Source: Botryotinia globosa
Taxonomy: Eukaryota; Ascomycota; Leotiomycetes; Helotiales; Sclerotiniaceae
Direction of reading: 5' to 3'
Length of the DNA stretch: 64,000 bases
NCBI GenBank assembly: GCA_014898425.1
Contig: RCSZ01000013.1
Span: 930,001-994,000 of the forward strand
A program made the translations under genes and the position numbers. The notes under the pieces are model-generated. The model did no database searches. It was not told the origin of the DNA and saw nothing but the letters and a program-made list of their open reading frames with translations. Numbering within the stretch: position 1 is the stretch's first letter; every line of letters starts with the position of its first letter. Shown in pieces: positions 1-12,765 of the stretch.

Positions 1-2898
1 TCTTACAAACTGCGGATATCATGTATTTCTTAAGAAGGGCAGGGATCTTTGTATTTTGGGCAGGCAATAGTGGAACGGGGAGATATTAGTAGATGTATGA
101 GGACGGAATGGGAATAGGGATGGGGTAAAGGGTTGGAGTATATTTTGTATGGATAGGTTGAGGAATCGATGAGGGGGGGAATAAGTGGAGAGAAAATGGG
201 AAGGGAGAAGTAAAATATCGAGTATAATTGTCACAACAGTTGATAGTCAGATAGTCGAGTGAATTAGATTTATTAACGAATAATATGACCACATTCTTAT
301 CATTTCAGCTTGATCCATTTCAAGTTGTTCAATATTTCCATGATACCGTGGTGATAACAATGCGCCATTCTAAATACTGCTATGGAGTAATCTTATGTTT
401 TACACTTATTGAAGGACTAGAACTCAAGTTATGGATACCAAAACAAAAGGTACGAGTATATCGCTATTGAATTTTCTCCAGACCCCCCCCAAAAATTACA
501 CGTAGTGACCACTGATCGAATGCCATGAGGCTGCAAGTATTGACATCTCATCCATCCCTTACCTTAAACGGCCAGCCTCCCAGCTTCGCCTCGAATCATC
601 TCGTTTGAAAGCGCTACCGATTATTGAGACCCGACGCGAGGGAGAAGAACTTGGTAAGAAACTGCCTGCTTCCGATTTCTTCCTCTCAAACTAACATTTC
701 GATGTGAACTAACACACCGAAAAACTGCAGAGAGAAATCTCTAAAATGAACGTATGTATGTGAACAGATTACAGCGCAAACAGCACGTGAAAGAATGGAT
801 GAATTGTTCTACACGGTATGTAGGTACAGTGTCTTCAATCACAGTATTCGCCTCGCTTTCGCATTGATCTTCACACCGAGTACCTACCTATCTGCAAGCA
901 AGCAAGCAAGCAAGCAAGCAAGCTCAGCAAGCTCTACTCTGCACTGACAAAATCTCTGATGTTGCACTGCTTCTACATACACACATACACACACACATAC
1001 ATACATATCTACATAGATACACACACACATACGTACATGGTACATGGTACATAGCACGTACCTGGGGGAACAGGTAGGAGGTATGTAGGATTGATGCGGT
1101 TCTGCATGCATACTCGAGCATTCACCGCTTCACCCCAGGTTACATTCTGTTGCATACACCACATACCGATGCTGGGAATCGCGATATGGAATCGGCACTT
1201 TGGCAAACGAATCGTGGTCAATCTGGCATGTATCAAACAAATATCGTACGACTGACTCAAGCCAATTCCTTCATATCCCCACGTGCGATTCAAACGCAGA
1301 ATTAATATGCTTCCATGTCTTTCTTCGTTTGAAGTAACGTTCCGTATATGCCGTATACTAGTTACCGTATGTAAATTGAACAAGCGTTGCATCACACTAA
1401 ACCCTTTTCAAATAAGCTTATCTCCTATTTCCGATCACCGGACTGGGCTGAATGGGGAAATGACTAATAAATTGCTGAGCCTTCGAGTGTTTGATCCACT
1501 CGAGCCACTTTGACAATCCTTCATTATCACTCAACGATACCTGCAGAAACCTCCACGCTCCTTTGGGGAAAGTTTGGAGACCAGGTTGTTGAGCTTGTTA
1601 CGGGTCTGCATTCCCTCTTTCATCTCCATCCGCATCTCGCACAGATCTTATGATCTCATCTCGTTGCAAACGAAAACGCGGGAAACAATCCCAGCGTGTC
1701 TAACAAATTTAGCAAACCCGGCAACTAGAAGTAGTCAGTAAACTGGCAGCTAGCAGCGGGATGGAATCTAGATCTCCCGCGTTCCCCCCTTTCGTTGCAC
1801 CTGTCTTTGACTTGCCTTTCGATTCTTTCGAGATCTGGATTGAAACTAGTGTGCAGGTCTGGATTTGTTTGGCATGCTTATGGCAACGATTGGTATGCGC
1901 AAGGGAGAAATTCTGAACCAGGCCTTTTCCCTAGGCTCGTCTGATTTAGGAAACAATCGGTCGTTTTGGGCATAAGTGCTGATGGTTTATGGCCATTCAG
2001 ACCCGGTGTGGGGTTTTGTCAATTCTGGCTCGATTTGCCGTTTCTTGTCTGCGTCAGTGTACAACAGGACATGGGCTTTCTCGATTCGCAATGCGATTCA
2101 TCGTCCATGTCATGGATTTTACGATCTTGACTTGACGGCTTGGCTTATGGCGCGGCACGGATGGGACGGTACATGTGTGGCACAGACTGGAGGATGCTCG
2201 AGAAACTAGTTTTTGGGTACACACTGCACACTATGTATGGTCCCATCTCTACGGACGGGAAGAGCCTGTGAATAGCCGGTTTTTAGTTTAGGGATAATAA
2301 ATAGGTAATTTTAACATCATGTCAAGTCCTGTCTCTACTACAAACGCGTCCTATACATGTTATAGCAGATTCAAATATATTTATATCTCTGGGCTGAATA
2401 TTGAAAACTTCATGTTGGAGTTGGGATCGTCAAGAGAAAGGGGTTGGGTGTGTGAGGCTTGTGTGTCAATTGCGCGATAACCTTAATCCATGACGCAGAT
2501 CAGAACACGGGTACATCACGTGCAAGGCAATTGAAGGTATCATTTGGATTAGAATCATTTTGGAATGTATTTGGAATGTACAATGTATAATCGTATGACG
2601 GCCCGATGATCAAACTTTGCTGAGCCGAGACAAGGCGAAATCTCTTGTCATCGGATTCTCGGATCATCAGCTGGCTGATATATGATACATCGGTCGCTCC
2701 TCATAATCATATCCTATCATATAACCAGGATAAAGAAAATTCCTGACTCAAGTATCTTGCCTTAGTGAAATAAGGGGGTCCTTCCAGTATCCAATAAATC
2801 TCCCAGACCATTTAAAAAAAAATGATATGTTGTATGTAGCTTGTAAATAAACTCAGCTGCAACTTCACCGCGACCCCACAACCCGGTATCCATCAGAT
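1..2898. other. Gene-poor stretch with microsatellites
   Basis: No reading frame here is supported as a gene; those present are under 130 codons and several run through simple repeats. The stretch holds a GCAA microsatellite, a CA-rich tract near 975-1030 and a C8 run near 482. One exon-like segment with a plausible intron lies at about 530-740 and is reported as a finding. The right part would carry the 3' untranslated region of URM1. Confidence 0.5.
894..923. repeat. (GCAA)n microsatellite
   Basis: Seven and a half tandem copies of GCAA, followed about 50 bp later by an ACAC/ATAC-rich tract. Frames crossing it are low-complexity artefacts. Confidence 0.95.
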
Positions 2899-3583
2899 TC
2901 AGCCCCCGTGGAGCGTCGACACGAATAATATGTTATCATTGGATTGCAATGCGTAGGAAGCTTCACCCTCTAATTCCCAATCTGCGTCGTTTATGAGGAC
3001 TAGGATACCGGGACGCCTAGGGACTCGAAATGTGTGGTTAGTATGGAATTTTAGTATGTTCTGGTGCATACGGGGAAGAGGCTTGGTACCGGGGATAGTT
3101 TTGAAACGGTGAAAGCTCAAAAGAAAGTGAACAGAAGGTGCATATAATAGAAATTCAGATGAACATTAGGGGCATAGCATAACATAGTATCGACACCCAA
3201 GCCCAAGGGAATCCAAAAATACTTTCATCGAAACCAACCCATGGCAACACACTAGTGTCCCTTCCTTTCCATGTCTTTCAAGACATTGAGGAAATTTGAA
3301 ATGATAGACTCGCGACTCACACGTGATCGTCCAGAACAAACATGTCCTTTCTACTATCTTGCATGATTTCGTCGCACAGATAATTTACCAACCAGCCGAC
3401 TGTAACGGGATCGCCCTTGGAATCTGTTTTGGGGATTGAGAGTTTGTGGGATCGTTGGTCGGAAAATAACATTTCGAGACCGCCACTGTCGGAGGGTTAG
3501 TTGTAACTGCTTTAGGGATTTTTGCGGCTGAGCAGAGGAACGTACGTAAATTCTACCACGATAGAGAGGGTGTCTGTCGCCAT
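2899..3583 (-). CDS. URM1: Ubiquitin-related modifier Urm1 (3 exons, 106 aa)
   Basis: Urm1 is the sulfur-carrier ubiquitin-like protein. Its C-terminal thiocarboxylate supplies sulfur for 2-thiolation of wobble U34 in Lys, Glu and Gln tRNAs, and it can also be conjugated to proteins. Exons by hand: 3583-3546, 3485-3321 and 3016-2899, with introns of 60 bp (donor GTACGT, branch CTAAC) and 304 bp (donor GTGAGT). The product starts [12 protein letters not shown], continues TGGLEMLF and [20 protein letters not shown], and ends STLHGG. The terminal Gly-Gly, needed for activation by the E1-like Uba4, is present. Length matches the family (about 100 aa). It diverges from ELP2. The exon 2/3 join restores the conserved V-R-P-G-I-L-V-L stretch, which supports the long intron. 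Confidence 0.95.
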
Positions 3584-4097
3584 TTTGAAGTTATGTTGTT
3601 GCCTTCTGAATTCTCGGAGGGTTTGATATTGAAGTGGTAGTTTACATCGGGGAAATTTTAGCAGCGGCAGAAATGCAACGCTTCACAGCCTCGCTTATTT
3701 CGGACTTGTATCTTCAGACAACAACGTTTATTCTTGGTGGAAACCCGAGTTTATGATGAAAAGAATGATAGAAGGATTGAATATTCTGTTTTGCGGGATT
3801 CATAAAATTAATTCTAAATCTTACACTTCTTTTGATATCAATATCTAAGAGTTTCAATGAAAATTGAATTTCTAACCAATTTCTAAAATGCTTTGTGGTG
3901 ATGTGACTCCAACCAAAAAATCCCGTAAAAATGAGTGAAAACAATTTTCACGACATCAACAAAAGATCTCCCAGACAGCAATATTGAACCCACCACGGTT
4001 TTACGAATTTATATGATATTGGCGTTGAACCTGGATATGATCCAAACGATTTTACGATAAATCTTATTTTCTTTCGTGAATGCTTTGATGAAACAAT
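3584..4097. promoter_or_regulatory. Shared divergent promoter region of URM1 and ELP2
   Basis: The 514 bp between the URM1 start codon (minus) and the ELP2 start codon (plus) must hold both promoters. No named operator was recognised. The right half is AT-rich. Spurious short frames occur on the minus strand only. Confidence 0.6.
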
Positions 4098-6764
4098 ATG
4101 AATATGATGGATAAAATTACTCCAGAATATCTTGCGGCAGGTGCCAATAGACATCCTTCTGCTGCCGATTGGGACGAGTCTGGACTTTTGGCCTATGGAA
4201 CAGATAGGAATATCGCATTATGGTATCCCGGAGTAAGTTTTGACATGTCTTTGATAAAGACCCGGATCATGGAGATTTATGACTGGTCCTATAATGCCTC
4301 TTCAGAGAAAGTACTGATGATATCCAGAATGAAATTTCCAGAGGCGTTTTCGAACTCCTGAGTGGCCATACGGATACTGTTAATGTGGTGAAATTTATCC
4401 CGAAATCACATGGTCTCATACTCAGTGGATCTGTGGATAAGACGGTCCGGATCTGGAAACAGGATGAAGTATCAAAGACTTATACTTGTGTTCAAACTAT
4501 TACCGATCATCAGAGCACAATCAATTGTATCGCTGTGACGGAAGGATCTAAAATCTTTGCTACCGGATCAGCAGATGCTATTGTCAATGTGTGGAAACTG
4601 GATGACAGCAGTGTTGCAAGTTTGCAGCAGTCTATCACGATCACTCCCCGATTGTTCCCTTTGGCTTTGGCTTTGAGTCCTCTGACTGGAGCTTCGGATT
4701 CTTTGGTCCTTGCAGTTGCGGGCACTAAGGATATTATTCAACTTCATGTGCTTGATGCGCAGGCAGGATCGGAATTCAAATACAAAGCTACATTATCTGG
4801 ACATGAAGGATGGATCAGGTCGTTAGAATTCACCAAAGAGAGCGATAGTTCAACGAGTGATTTACTCCTCTCATCAGCTAGTCAGGATAAATATATCCGA
4901 CTTTGGAGAATTCATCAAGGCAAAGATTTGCCAGCTGCAGCTACAGCAGCCGATCCAACATTCGGTGCATTCATGCCTGGAAAATCTCTATCCAACAAGG
5001 CTCATCGATTTCAAGCACAAGAACTAGATTTCTCAGCTACATTCGAAGCTTTACTGCTCGGACACGAAGATTGGATCTACAGTACACGCTGGCTTTCTCC
5101 ATCATTGACTTCCAACCAAAAACCCCAACTACTCTCCGCATCAGCAGATAATTCTCTCGCCATCTGGGAACCCGACACCCACACCGGCGTCTGGGTAACC
5201 ATCGCACGACTTGGCGAGATCAGTGCGGAAAAGGGTTCTACCACCGCCACCGGTAGCACCGGCGGTTTCTGGACCGGTCTCTGGTCTCCCACTGGCAGCA
5301 CCGTCGTTTCGCTCGGCCGAACGGGAAGTTGGCGTCTTTGGAACCACGATACATCTTCCGATCGCTGGGCCCAAAATACTGCCATCACAGGCCATGTGAA
5401 ACCCGTCATGGGAATCGCATGGTCGAAAGATGGAAGCTATCTGCTCTCGACTAGCACGGACCAAACTACTCGCTTACACGCCCAGTGGAAGAGAGATGCG
5501 ATTAGCAGTTGGCATGAGATGGCGAGACCACAGATTCACGGCTATGATTTGAATTGTATCGATTCTCTCGGCGCCTCTCAATTTGTCTCCGGCGCCGACG
5601 AGAAACTGCTCCGTGTATTCAACGAACCCCGAGCCGTCGCCACGCTCCTCCACAAACTCTGCGGCATCGGCAACGAAAACCCAACCGACATGCCCGACGC
5701 AGCCAACATGCCCGTCCTCGGCCTCTCCAACAAAGCCATCGAAGCCACCCCTGACGATGCCCAACCCATCTCACAACCCGATGACCGCGACCGCGACGCC
5801 ATAGACCCCGCATCCATCGTGCACAAATCGACACTCGACCTCTCCTCCCCACCCCTCGAAGACCATCTCTCCCGCCACACGCTCTGGCCCGAAACGGAAA
5901 AACTCTACGGCCACGGCTACGAAATCTCCGCGCTGGCCGCCTCCCACGATGGCTCGATCATCGCGACCGCCTGCAAAGCCAGCTCTATCGACCACGCCGT
6001 CATCCGCCTCTTCGAAACGAAAGAATGGCACGAGCTCAAGCCTTCTCTCACCGCACACTCCCTCACCGTCGCCCGTCTGCGCTTCTCAACCGACGACAAG
6101 TATCTCCTCTCCGTCGGACGCGATCGTCAATGGGCGATTTTCAAACGCGATGATGCAGATCCAAACACCTATACGTTAGCCGAAAGTAACCCAAAGGGCC
6201 ACACGAGGATGATTCTCGATGCGGCGTGGGCGCCTACTTCATCCTCTTTTTCTAGTACCGCATCCCCCGTCTTCGCAACCGCAGGACGCGATAAAAGCGT
6301 CAAGATCTGGGGCCGCGACGCAGAAGGCAAATTCGCATGTAAAGCGACCATCGCATCCGAGGCGCCCGTTACCGCGATCGATTTCTGCGATGAGATGGTA
6401 GGGGAAAGTACCGTGTATTTAGCTGTTGGTACTGAAGTTGGGAGATTCGAAATTTACAGAGTGGAGATTGGAGATGAGATTACTGTTCATGAAGTGGAGT
6501 TGCAGATTAGGTATGTGTTATTTTTCTTCCCTAATAGTTCTAATTTTGATCTTGATCTTCACTCAAACTTTTACTTTATTTCTTCTTTTCTTCCGTTTAG
6601 ATATACTAACTCGATATCATAGCAATAACTACTACCCCTCCAAAGCGATCACCCAATTAGCATGGAAACCATCCTCAAAAGAAACACCAGAGAACAACAC
6701 TACAAGCATGGAACTTGCAATTGCAAGTGAAGATAGTTCTTTGAGGATTTATTCTCTATGTTGA
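4098..6764 (+). CDS. ELP2: Elongator complex subunit Elp2 (3 exons, 819 aa)
   Basis: Elp2 is the WD40 scaffold of the Elongator core (Elp1-2-3), which makes the cm5-type modification of wobble U34 in tRNA. Exons: 4098-4232, 4328-6510 and 6623-6764; introns of 95 bp (GTAAGT) and 112 bp (GTATGT, branch ACTAAC just before the acceptor). The N-terminus MNMMDKITPEY...AAGANR matches Elp2 proteins. Repeated WD units such as SGSVDKTVRIWK, ATGSADAIVNVWK, SASQDKYIRLWR and ATAGRDKSVKIWG run across the protein, as expected for its two beta-propellers. The C-terminus ASEDSSLRIYSLC closes the last blade. Start chosen at 4098 because it is the first ATG in frame; 4104 or 4107 would also fit. The middle (5.1-6.4 kb) is clearly more C-rich than its surroundings. 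Confidence 0.95.
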
Positions 6765-7072
6765 ATAACTCTAAGGGGTATCGTATGTTAAAGTACGCCT
6801 CCTGTGATGCTTTTGTTGAACGCCAAACCTATCTGCCCATACATAAATACATAAAAAGTTAAAGGCGTTAAGGCACTCTAAATAAAATAGATAAAATGGA
6901 AAACAAAAGTATGAAAAATGAAACATCCCTTAGACCTGCTCTCTAGTTGAAGTTGAGTGCTGCGCCGTGTTGTCCCATGTGTATATACGCGTTAAAGCGC
7001 TTCACCACATTATTCTCCCTGAAATCCATCTAACCTTTTCCTTGTCATCCTGCTCCCCACCAATCCCCTCAG

Positions 7073-8054
7073 CTAAACCTTCTTCTCACTTCCGTACCCA
7101 CCGACACCTGCCTCCAAATAACTAGTGCCCGAACTGCCGGCGTTCTTCCTGGGTCCTCTCTCCTTCAAATCCTCTCCCAACCACTTAAGAACCAATTCTC
7201 CCAATCTCGAATTTCCACTACTATCTCCACTCATTTCCTTCTCAAACTTCTCTATATTGCCCCACTCCTTCACTCGTCCAAGACTCATATGTACCAAGTC
7301 CGTCGGCCACCCCGCCAAATTATCCAAAATATGCGTCGCATACACGATCGTACATTTTCTCTTCTCCGTCTCGTCTCTCAGAAAATCCAAAAACCGCTTT
7401 CGGCTTAAGAGATCCAAATCCACCGTAATCTCATCCAGTAGCAAGATTCTCCACGGTCTAATAAGTCCCATAGCAAGTTGTACTCTTCTTCTTTCTCCGT
7501 CAGATACTTGATGCATGCGCCATTCCAAATCAATATCTAGAACCTGCACAAGCTCGTCTCTTCGCTCGGGATAATGGTTTCCGCCCACGGAAGTTAGGAG
7601 CTCACGCACACCGATGTCGGTTCGTACGATGGGATTGAGCACCCATTCGAGACCGAGATAGGTTACACCAACAAGAGAGTCTTTGAAAGGATCGAGACCG
7701 GAGATGGAAATTGTAGAGGTAGGTGCAAGTCGTTTGCCGGAGAGAAGACGGAGAAGAGTGGTTTTGCCGGCACCGTTTGCGCCGATAAGTCTGAGGGAGA
7801 AGGTTAGCTATAGCTTGTAGAGATGAAGAGTAGATTGTGAGAATCGTGCGGAGAGGTTGAGTGAAGGAACCTCCATCTGCCAAAAGACAGAGCAGAGCAG
7901 AGCAGAAAAAGAAACCAACATACAAAGTCCTCGAACTAGGCGGCAAACTCAACGTAATATCTGTAAGACCCAGAGTCGAATCCGGGAATTTATATGTCAG
8001 GTTCTTGACTTCAATTGACGGGGCAGCCGTTTGATCATCTACTGAATTAACCAT
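7073..8054 (-). CDS. CAF16: Caf16-like soluble ABC ATPase (2 exons, 282 aa)
   Basis: A non-membrane ABC ATPase of the yeast Caf16 type, a factor associated with the Ccr4-Not complex; its biochemical job is poorly known. Exons 8054-7924 and 7790-7073 flank a 133-bp intron (donor GTATGT). Splicing restores the Walker A motif GANGAGKT at residues 47-54. The signature SDGER is at 140-144, Walker B ILLLDE at 159-164 and the switch His in YATHI at 197. N-terminal [11 protein letters not shown] and the [20 protein letters not shown] block are typical of Caf16. No membrane segments are seen. It is convergent with ELP2, with 308 bp between the stops. Start is the first ATG in frame; the frame upstream is open but has no ATG. 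Near full length (yeast 289 aa). Confidence 0.92.
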
Positions 8055-8590
8055 CTTTGCTTGCTTCGTTCCTATCTTGCTTTTTTCTTTTCCGGCGGAA
8101 TTCGAGTTCAACGATCGAGATTACGAGAGAAGAGAAGAGAAGAGAAGAGAGGAGAGAAAGAGATTGTTCGAAAATAAAGAAGAAAAAGTACAATGGGAAA
8201 GTTTATATATGAATTTGTTTGTAATTGTTTTAATGAGTTAAAGGGATAGTGAGTGGGGTGATGTCCGACATATATCTTTTGGTGGATAGGAATCGATGAC
8301 GCTACCTTACCTATAATTCGCAATGACAGGGGTTATTTGTATCGTGATTAGATAAGCAGATTATGGAATAGCTTCATATTTTCGTATTCGGTTGGGGATG
8401 AGGTTGACTTGGGTTTTGGTATTGATTTTACTATACGCATATATGCACTATCAACTCTTAAGTGAGTACATCAAGGCGATAGCAGAAGGGACATGTTTGC
8501 ATTTATGTATATGAATAAGACTCGAGTGTTCGTTTCGAACATTTTTGCATCCATTCTCAAAATGTCATCCTTATTTTCATCATCTCTACT

Positions 8591-10665
8591 CTATTCTGGC
8601 ACTTCACTTCCGATATCCGCCCAAAAATCACATCTTGCTCCCCTTCCCCCTTCCCAATCGTAAGCATTCACGATGGCTAAATCAGCTTCCAATCCCGACC
8701 CTGTATTTTCTGTTACATTCAAACTCAATCCATCTGCCGTTGTCCATGCAACTTCTTTCGGTTGTCCTCCAGTCATATTCAATTTTAACATCTGGTATGT
8801 GCTGTACCCATCGGTTTGCCATTGCGGCCATACGCCAGCTCCTGCTGCGGTTATATTGTCTCCGGTCTGTGTGCCATTCCCAAGAGTGGTGATAGAGGTA
8901 ATGACATCGCTAGGTAGTGTTGGATCGTTATGAATGATAAATCTCCCCCAGATCTTTTCCACGGCAATACGGAAGCCAGGAGATAGTGTTCCGAAGCCGA
9001 TGTACTCACGGTTTACAGCATAATATGCATTCAGATCTCCTCCGTGCTGCGATGGGGGGACACTGAACTCGTATTTCCAGGCTTGGGGATATGCGGAAGC
9101 TAACCAGTAAGAGGGACAGACAAAGGTAGTTTCAGCATAGAGGTTGTTGGCCCTTTGCTGTTGACCGATCGCGTAGACGGATTGGTTGAGAGCTGTGGGA
9201 CCATGATCACCTGCTGATGCGAAGAGAGGACCTGGGATCGTTGGTGGGATGGAGTAGGTTTTGAGGAGGCGATCGTAAGTTGAGTTAGATATTAGAGGAA
9301 AGAGGGATTGTGTGTAAGTGTTGAAAGCAGCGGTTGTGTTGATGTGTTGTGGGACGAATACAGGGCCTTCATTAGCATTGTTCTGGGGGAGTTTAGCTGC
9401 GCGTCCTATTTTCGAAGGTAAAGTTGAAAGGGGTACTCACGCCGGATAACATTCTCACACCATTAACCTCGCCGGCTAATAATTGCTGCGATGGCCTCTT
9501 GACTATGAATTCGCCATCTGTTACTGGTAAGAAAGCCCATTGTCCGTAATCCACGCTTGCAGAGATATATGCACTTGCATTCTGCAACGCAATCGTATCC
9601 GCACCGATTAAACAATCAAAAGCACTCCCATTACCCTTTCCACAGCCCACAGCCTCCACAAACTTTCCATAACTCTCCTCTGGTAACAATCCGTCATAAT
9701 CATACTGCATCGGCAAATACGGGCTTGCCACAATTCCATTATTGAACAAACTTGTCCCTAAACTTCCACCAAAAGCCATGCTTTGTAACATTACCGCCCC
9801 GCCCCCTGCTGATTCTCCAGCAATAGTAACACGGGAAGGATCTCCTCCAAATTTGGAAATGTAAGTTTGAACCCATTGAAGTGAGAAATTCATATCATAA
9901 AGAGCGGCGTTTGGGATACCGCCTGAGCTGACAAGCTCTGACGATGAAAGAAATCCAAAGGCTCCAAGCCGGTACTGGATTGCAACTAGAATAAAGCTGT
10001 TGGAGTTGGTGTTGGCTAATTCCGAAAAATCATTGTTACCGGAGCCAGTGCCGTAGCCTCCGCCATCTGAAGAGAATTAGCTCGCATTGTTGGAAGTGGA
10101 AGTGATGGGCATCGAATCAGAGACTTACGAATCCAAACCATCACCGGAAGATTTGTCGCATTTGGCGAGGCCCACACGCTTAGGAATAGACAATCTTCAT
10201 TCCCAAGACCTGATCTGGTAAAATTGTAATTTGCGGCCCTTGGATTGTTAGCATGTCGAGATATCAGGAACCCTTGACTGATGCTTACAAAGGACCGTTG
10301 GGACTTTGGGGACAGTGAGGAGGGTAGGCAGTTGCCTTTGTGGTCGAAGTTCTGTTTACTGCTGGAGATTGTGGTTTTTGCCAACGCAGTGCTCCTGTTG
10401 GAGGTGCTGCATATCGAATTCTGGTTCTCTGAGTTACTTGCTTCTAGGACGGAGTGAATTGGTGCGATACATACCCTTTGAAAATATTGAGTTGTGATGT
10501 TGCGTTGTAATATCCCTGATATACATTGTATCCGAGGTCAACTATTGGAGATGAGGTATTGCTACTTTGGCGATCACCGAACTGTGATTTAACCTTATTG
10601 ATTTCCACCGGCGAACATGATATTATTGTTGCCGAAAACAACAGAAGGAAATGAGAAAGTAGCAT
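8591..10665 (-). CDS. Secreted type-B carboxylesterase/lipase (5 exons, 616 aa)
   Basis: Alpha/beta-hydrolase of the cholinesterase-like carboxylesterase family, probably hydrolysing esters outside the cell; the substrate cannot be told. Exons: 10665-10475, 10420-10289, 10238-10129, 10066-9441 and 9382-8591, with introns of 50-62 bp. A signal peptide opens the protein (MLLSHFLLLFSATIISCSP). The oxyanion segment HGGGYG begins at residue 145. The nucleophile elbow GESAGGG puts Ser at about 230; the acid is probably Glu358 (NNANEGPVFVP) and the catalytic His about 466 (SVPPSQHGGD). The motif FRIAVEKIWGRF and many N-glycosylation sequons fit secreted fungal members. The triad is complete and the length normal, so it looks functional. 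A GTGAGT near 9010 was not used because the unspliced frame keeps conserved residues. Confidence 0.9.
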
Positions 10666-11399
10666 GATCACAGATTAACGTTCAATCAAGAGTATCTTGA
10701 TTGACCAGAGTAAAGATATCAGGGCTATATTTACACGACCAGCAGGAGACGGTCAAGGTATATGATACCTATGTAAGACTTATCTTTTAGTAGGATTGAA
10801 ATCCCCCATATACTTGTCTCTCATCGCCATTCTTATATGAATACCAAAATGACAAAACGCAACGATAGCTATGTATGATTTCAATGATTACGAATCGGAA
10901 ACTTTCTACCGCATGTAAGCTTACGGAAAATATCATTTGCTAAATCGAATTTCGGGCTGGTATGTACCGATTATCGATGTATCATATCAAGAGCGGCAGA
11001 ACTACTGCAGGTCTCATAACAATGCGGGGTAGTTGGGGTGTTGTAGTGCGATGGATGATCTACACTTGCATTGGTAACTGGTGATGACTTCATAGACACC
11101 ATGAGAATCTTCTTCAATCAAGTAAACCTTTTACTTAATCTGGCAACAGGGAGAAGTGATGCTTAAACTCCATATGAATATCTCCATTCTTAGAACGCCG
11201 CTTGTGTCTACTTCTCAAATCTGCCTTTTCCGACCACTTCATGACTCGCTAAGATTCTACCTCTACCTCGGGTGTAAAATTCTTTGAGATAGAGCAGTCT
11301 AATAATCGGTCATTTAAGACAATGACAAAGAGTCCAAGAGACTGATTGAAGATTATGATTAAAGTTATTATTCTCGAGGAACAAGATCCTTAGCACAAT

Positions 11400-12765
11400 A
11401 GAGATCCTATGGTGATGAAATCCGTGGGTAACAAAATGATTATTTCGTTATTCATCATAAAAGTATAGGGTTTCAATTATATATTGAAAGAATTGTTTTT
11501 AATAAATTAATATATTTACTTAACAACCTATATTATACAAAGTTTATTCTAATGAATACTATAGAGTTTTAATAAAATTCTTAAATTTGAAAAGCTATTA
11601 AATTTTAATAATCTAAAACAATTACTTTTAAATAGAAATATTTATTTCTATTCAAATTAGATTATTCTTTTATTTATTCAATATATTCTGTATTATATAA
11701 TATAATAATAAAGCTTTTGATTGAAAAATAAATTAAAAGTGAGTGGTACACTAGTAATGTTACTAGCATCAATGTGGAACCGGCATCGGGCCGACCATTA
11801 TTCCGATGTGAGGAGTTCTCATACATATAGCTTCAGAAAGAGGGTTTGAAGAGATCAATGAAAAGTCTTCTTATAATAGGCCTACACCTATATTCTATAC
11901 TAGTCGTCACCTTGTACACGTTCTAACATATATTTATTATTAATATAAATATATCAAATCTTTTTCCTTATTATTAATAATAATATTTCTTTAATCTAAA
12001 TGAATCACAATTTAATAATTATAAAACAAAAATATAAAAAAATTCTACTTTAAATAATATCAATTTATTGAATGAACATAGTAAGGGGTATACATAAAGC
12101 ATATAGAATTAAATGATATTAAATTCTATCTGTTCTTTATATATAAAGAGAGAATTATTAATTTATATATATATTCTACTTTATCTTTATACTTTATATA
12201 TAGATGAGGATAGAATGTAATATCTTGAGTTACACTCTCAGTTATATATTCTAATACAATTAATAAGATTTTTTAAGAAAATCTTTCTTTAGTTTTTTAT
12301 ATTCCTTTTTTATTATATATAAATTATTAGTAAAAATTCTTTATTAATCTTGATATTAATTTCTTTATATTTAACATATAATCTGAAAAAATAATAGAAG
12401 ATCAATAATATAATTAACTAAAATTCAAGAAATTAATTAATATAATTTTTTTTAAATTATTTCAAAGGATAAAATTTAAATTCACTTTAATAATTTTTTT
12501 ATTAATTTAATAATAGAAATCAACTTTAATTAAAGATCCCTAATGTTTAATATTATTAAATTCAATAAAAAATTTCAATTTTTAAGATGTTTTAAAACAA
12601 ATTATATTAATTAATTGCTCAAATTTCAATCAACTATAAAATATATTTTATTTTTATTTATTAATCTTTTAAAAATTGTATATTAAATTAAATAGGTTTT
12701 GAATATTACAAGTATATTATTAAATTCTAAATATAATTTTAGTTTAAGCAAGAATCTATTTTTGA
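11400..12765. mobile_element. Decayed AT-rich repeat (RIP-like), LTR-type remnant
   Basis: Nearly all A and T, with no reading frame of note, bounded by normal-composition DNA. About 12.06-12.64 kb resembles, on the same strand, 48.49-48.80 kb (AGTAAGGGG, CATAAAGCATATAG, AAATGATATT, AAAATTCAAGAAAT in the same order). A GC-richer island at 11.74-11.93 kb may be another repeat end. I see no intact domain. The flank 10,666-11,400 holds the esterase promoter and nothing else I can support; 12,766-13,277 is likewise without a supported gene. Confidence 0.65.

Noticed and set aside
884..1395. Minus-strand frames rich in Cys, Val and Tyr
   Set aside because: They translate the GCAA and CA microsatellites and have no splice or motif support.
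8055..8111. N-terminal extension of the Caf16-like protein
   Set aside because: The frame is open but begins at TTG with no ATG; the ATG at 8054 fits the family start.
8950..9015. Possible intron in the last exon of the carboxylesterase (GTGAGT near 9010)
   Set aside because: The unspliced frame encodes the conserved segment leading to FRIAVEKIWGRF, so it is coding.
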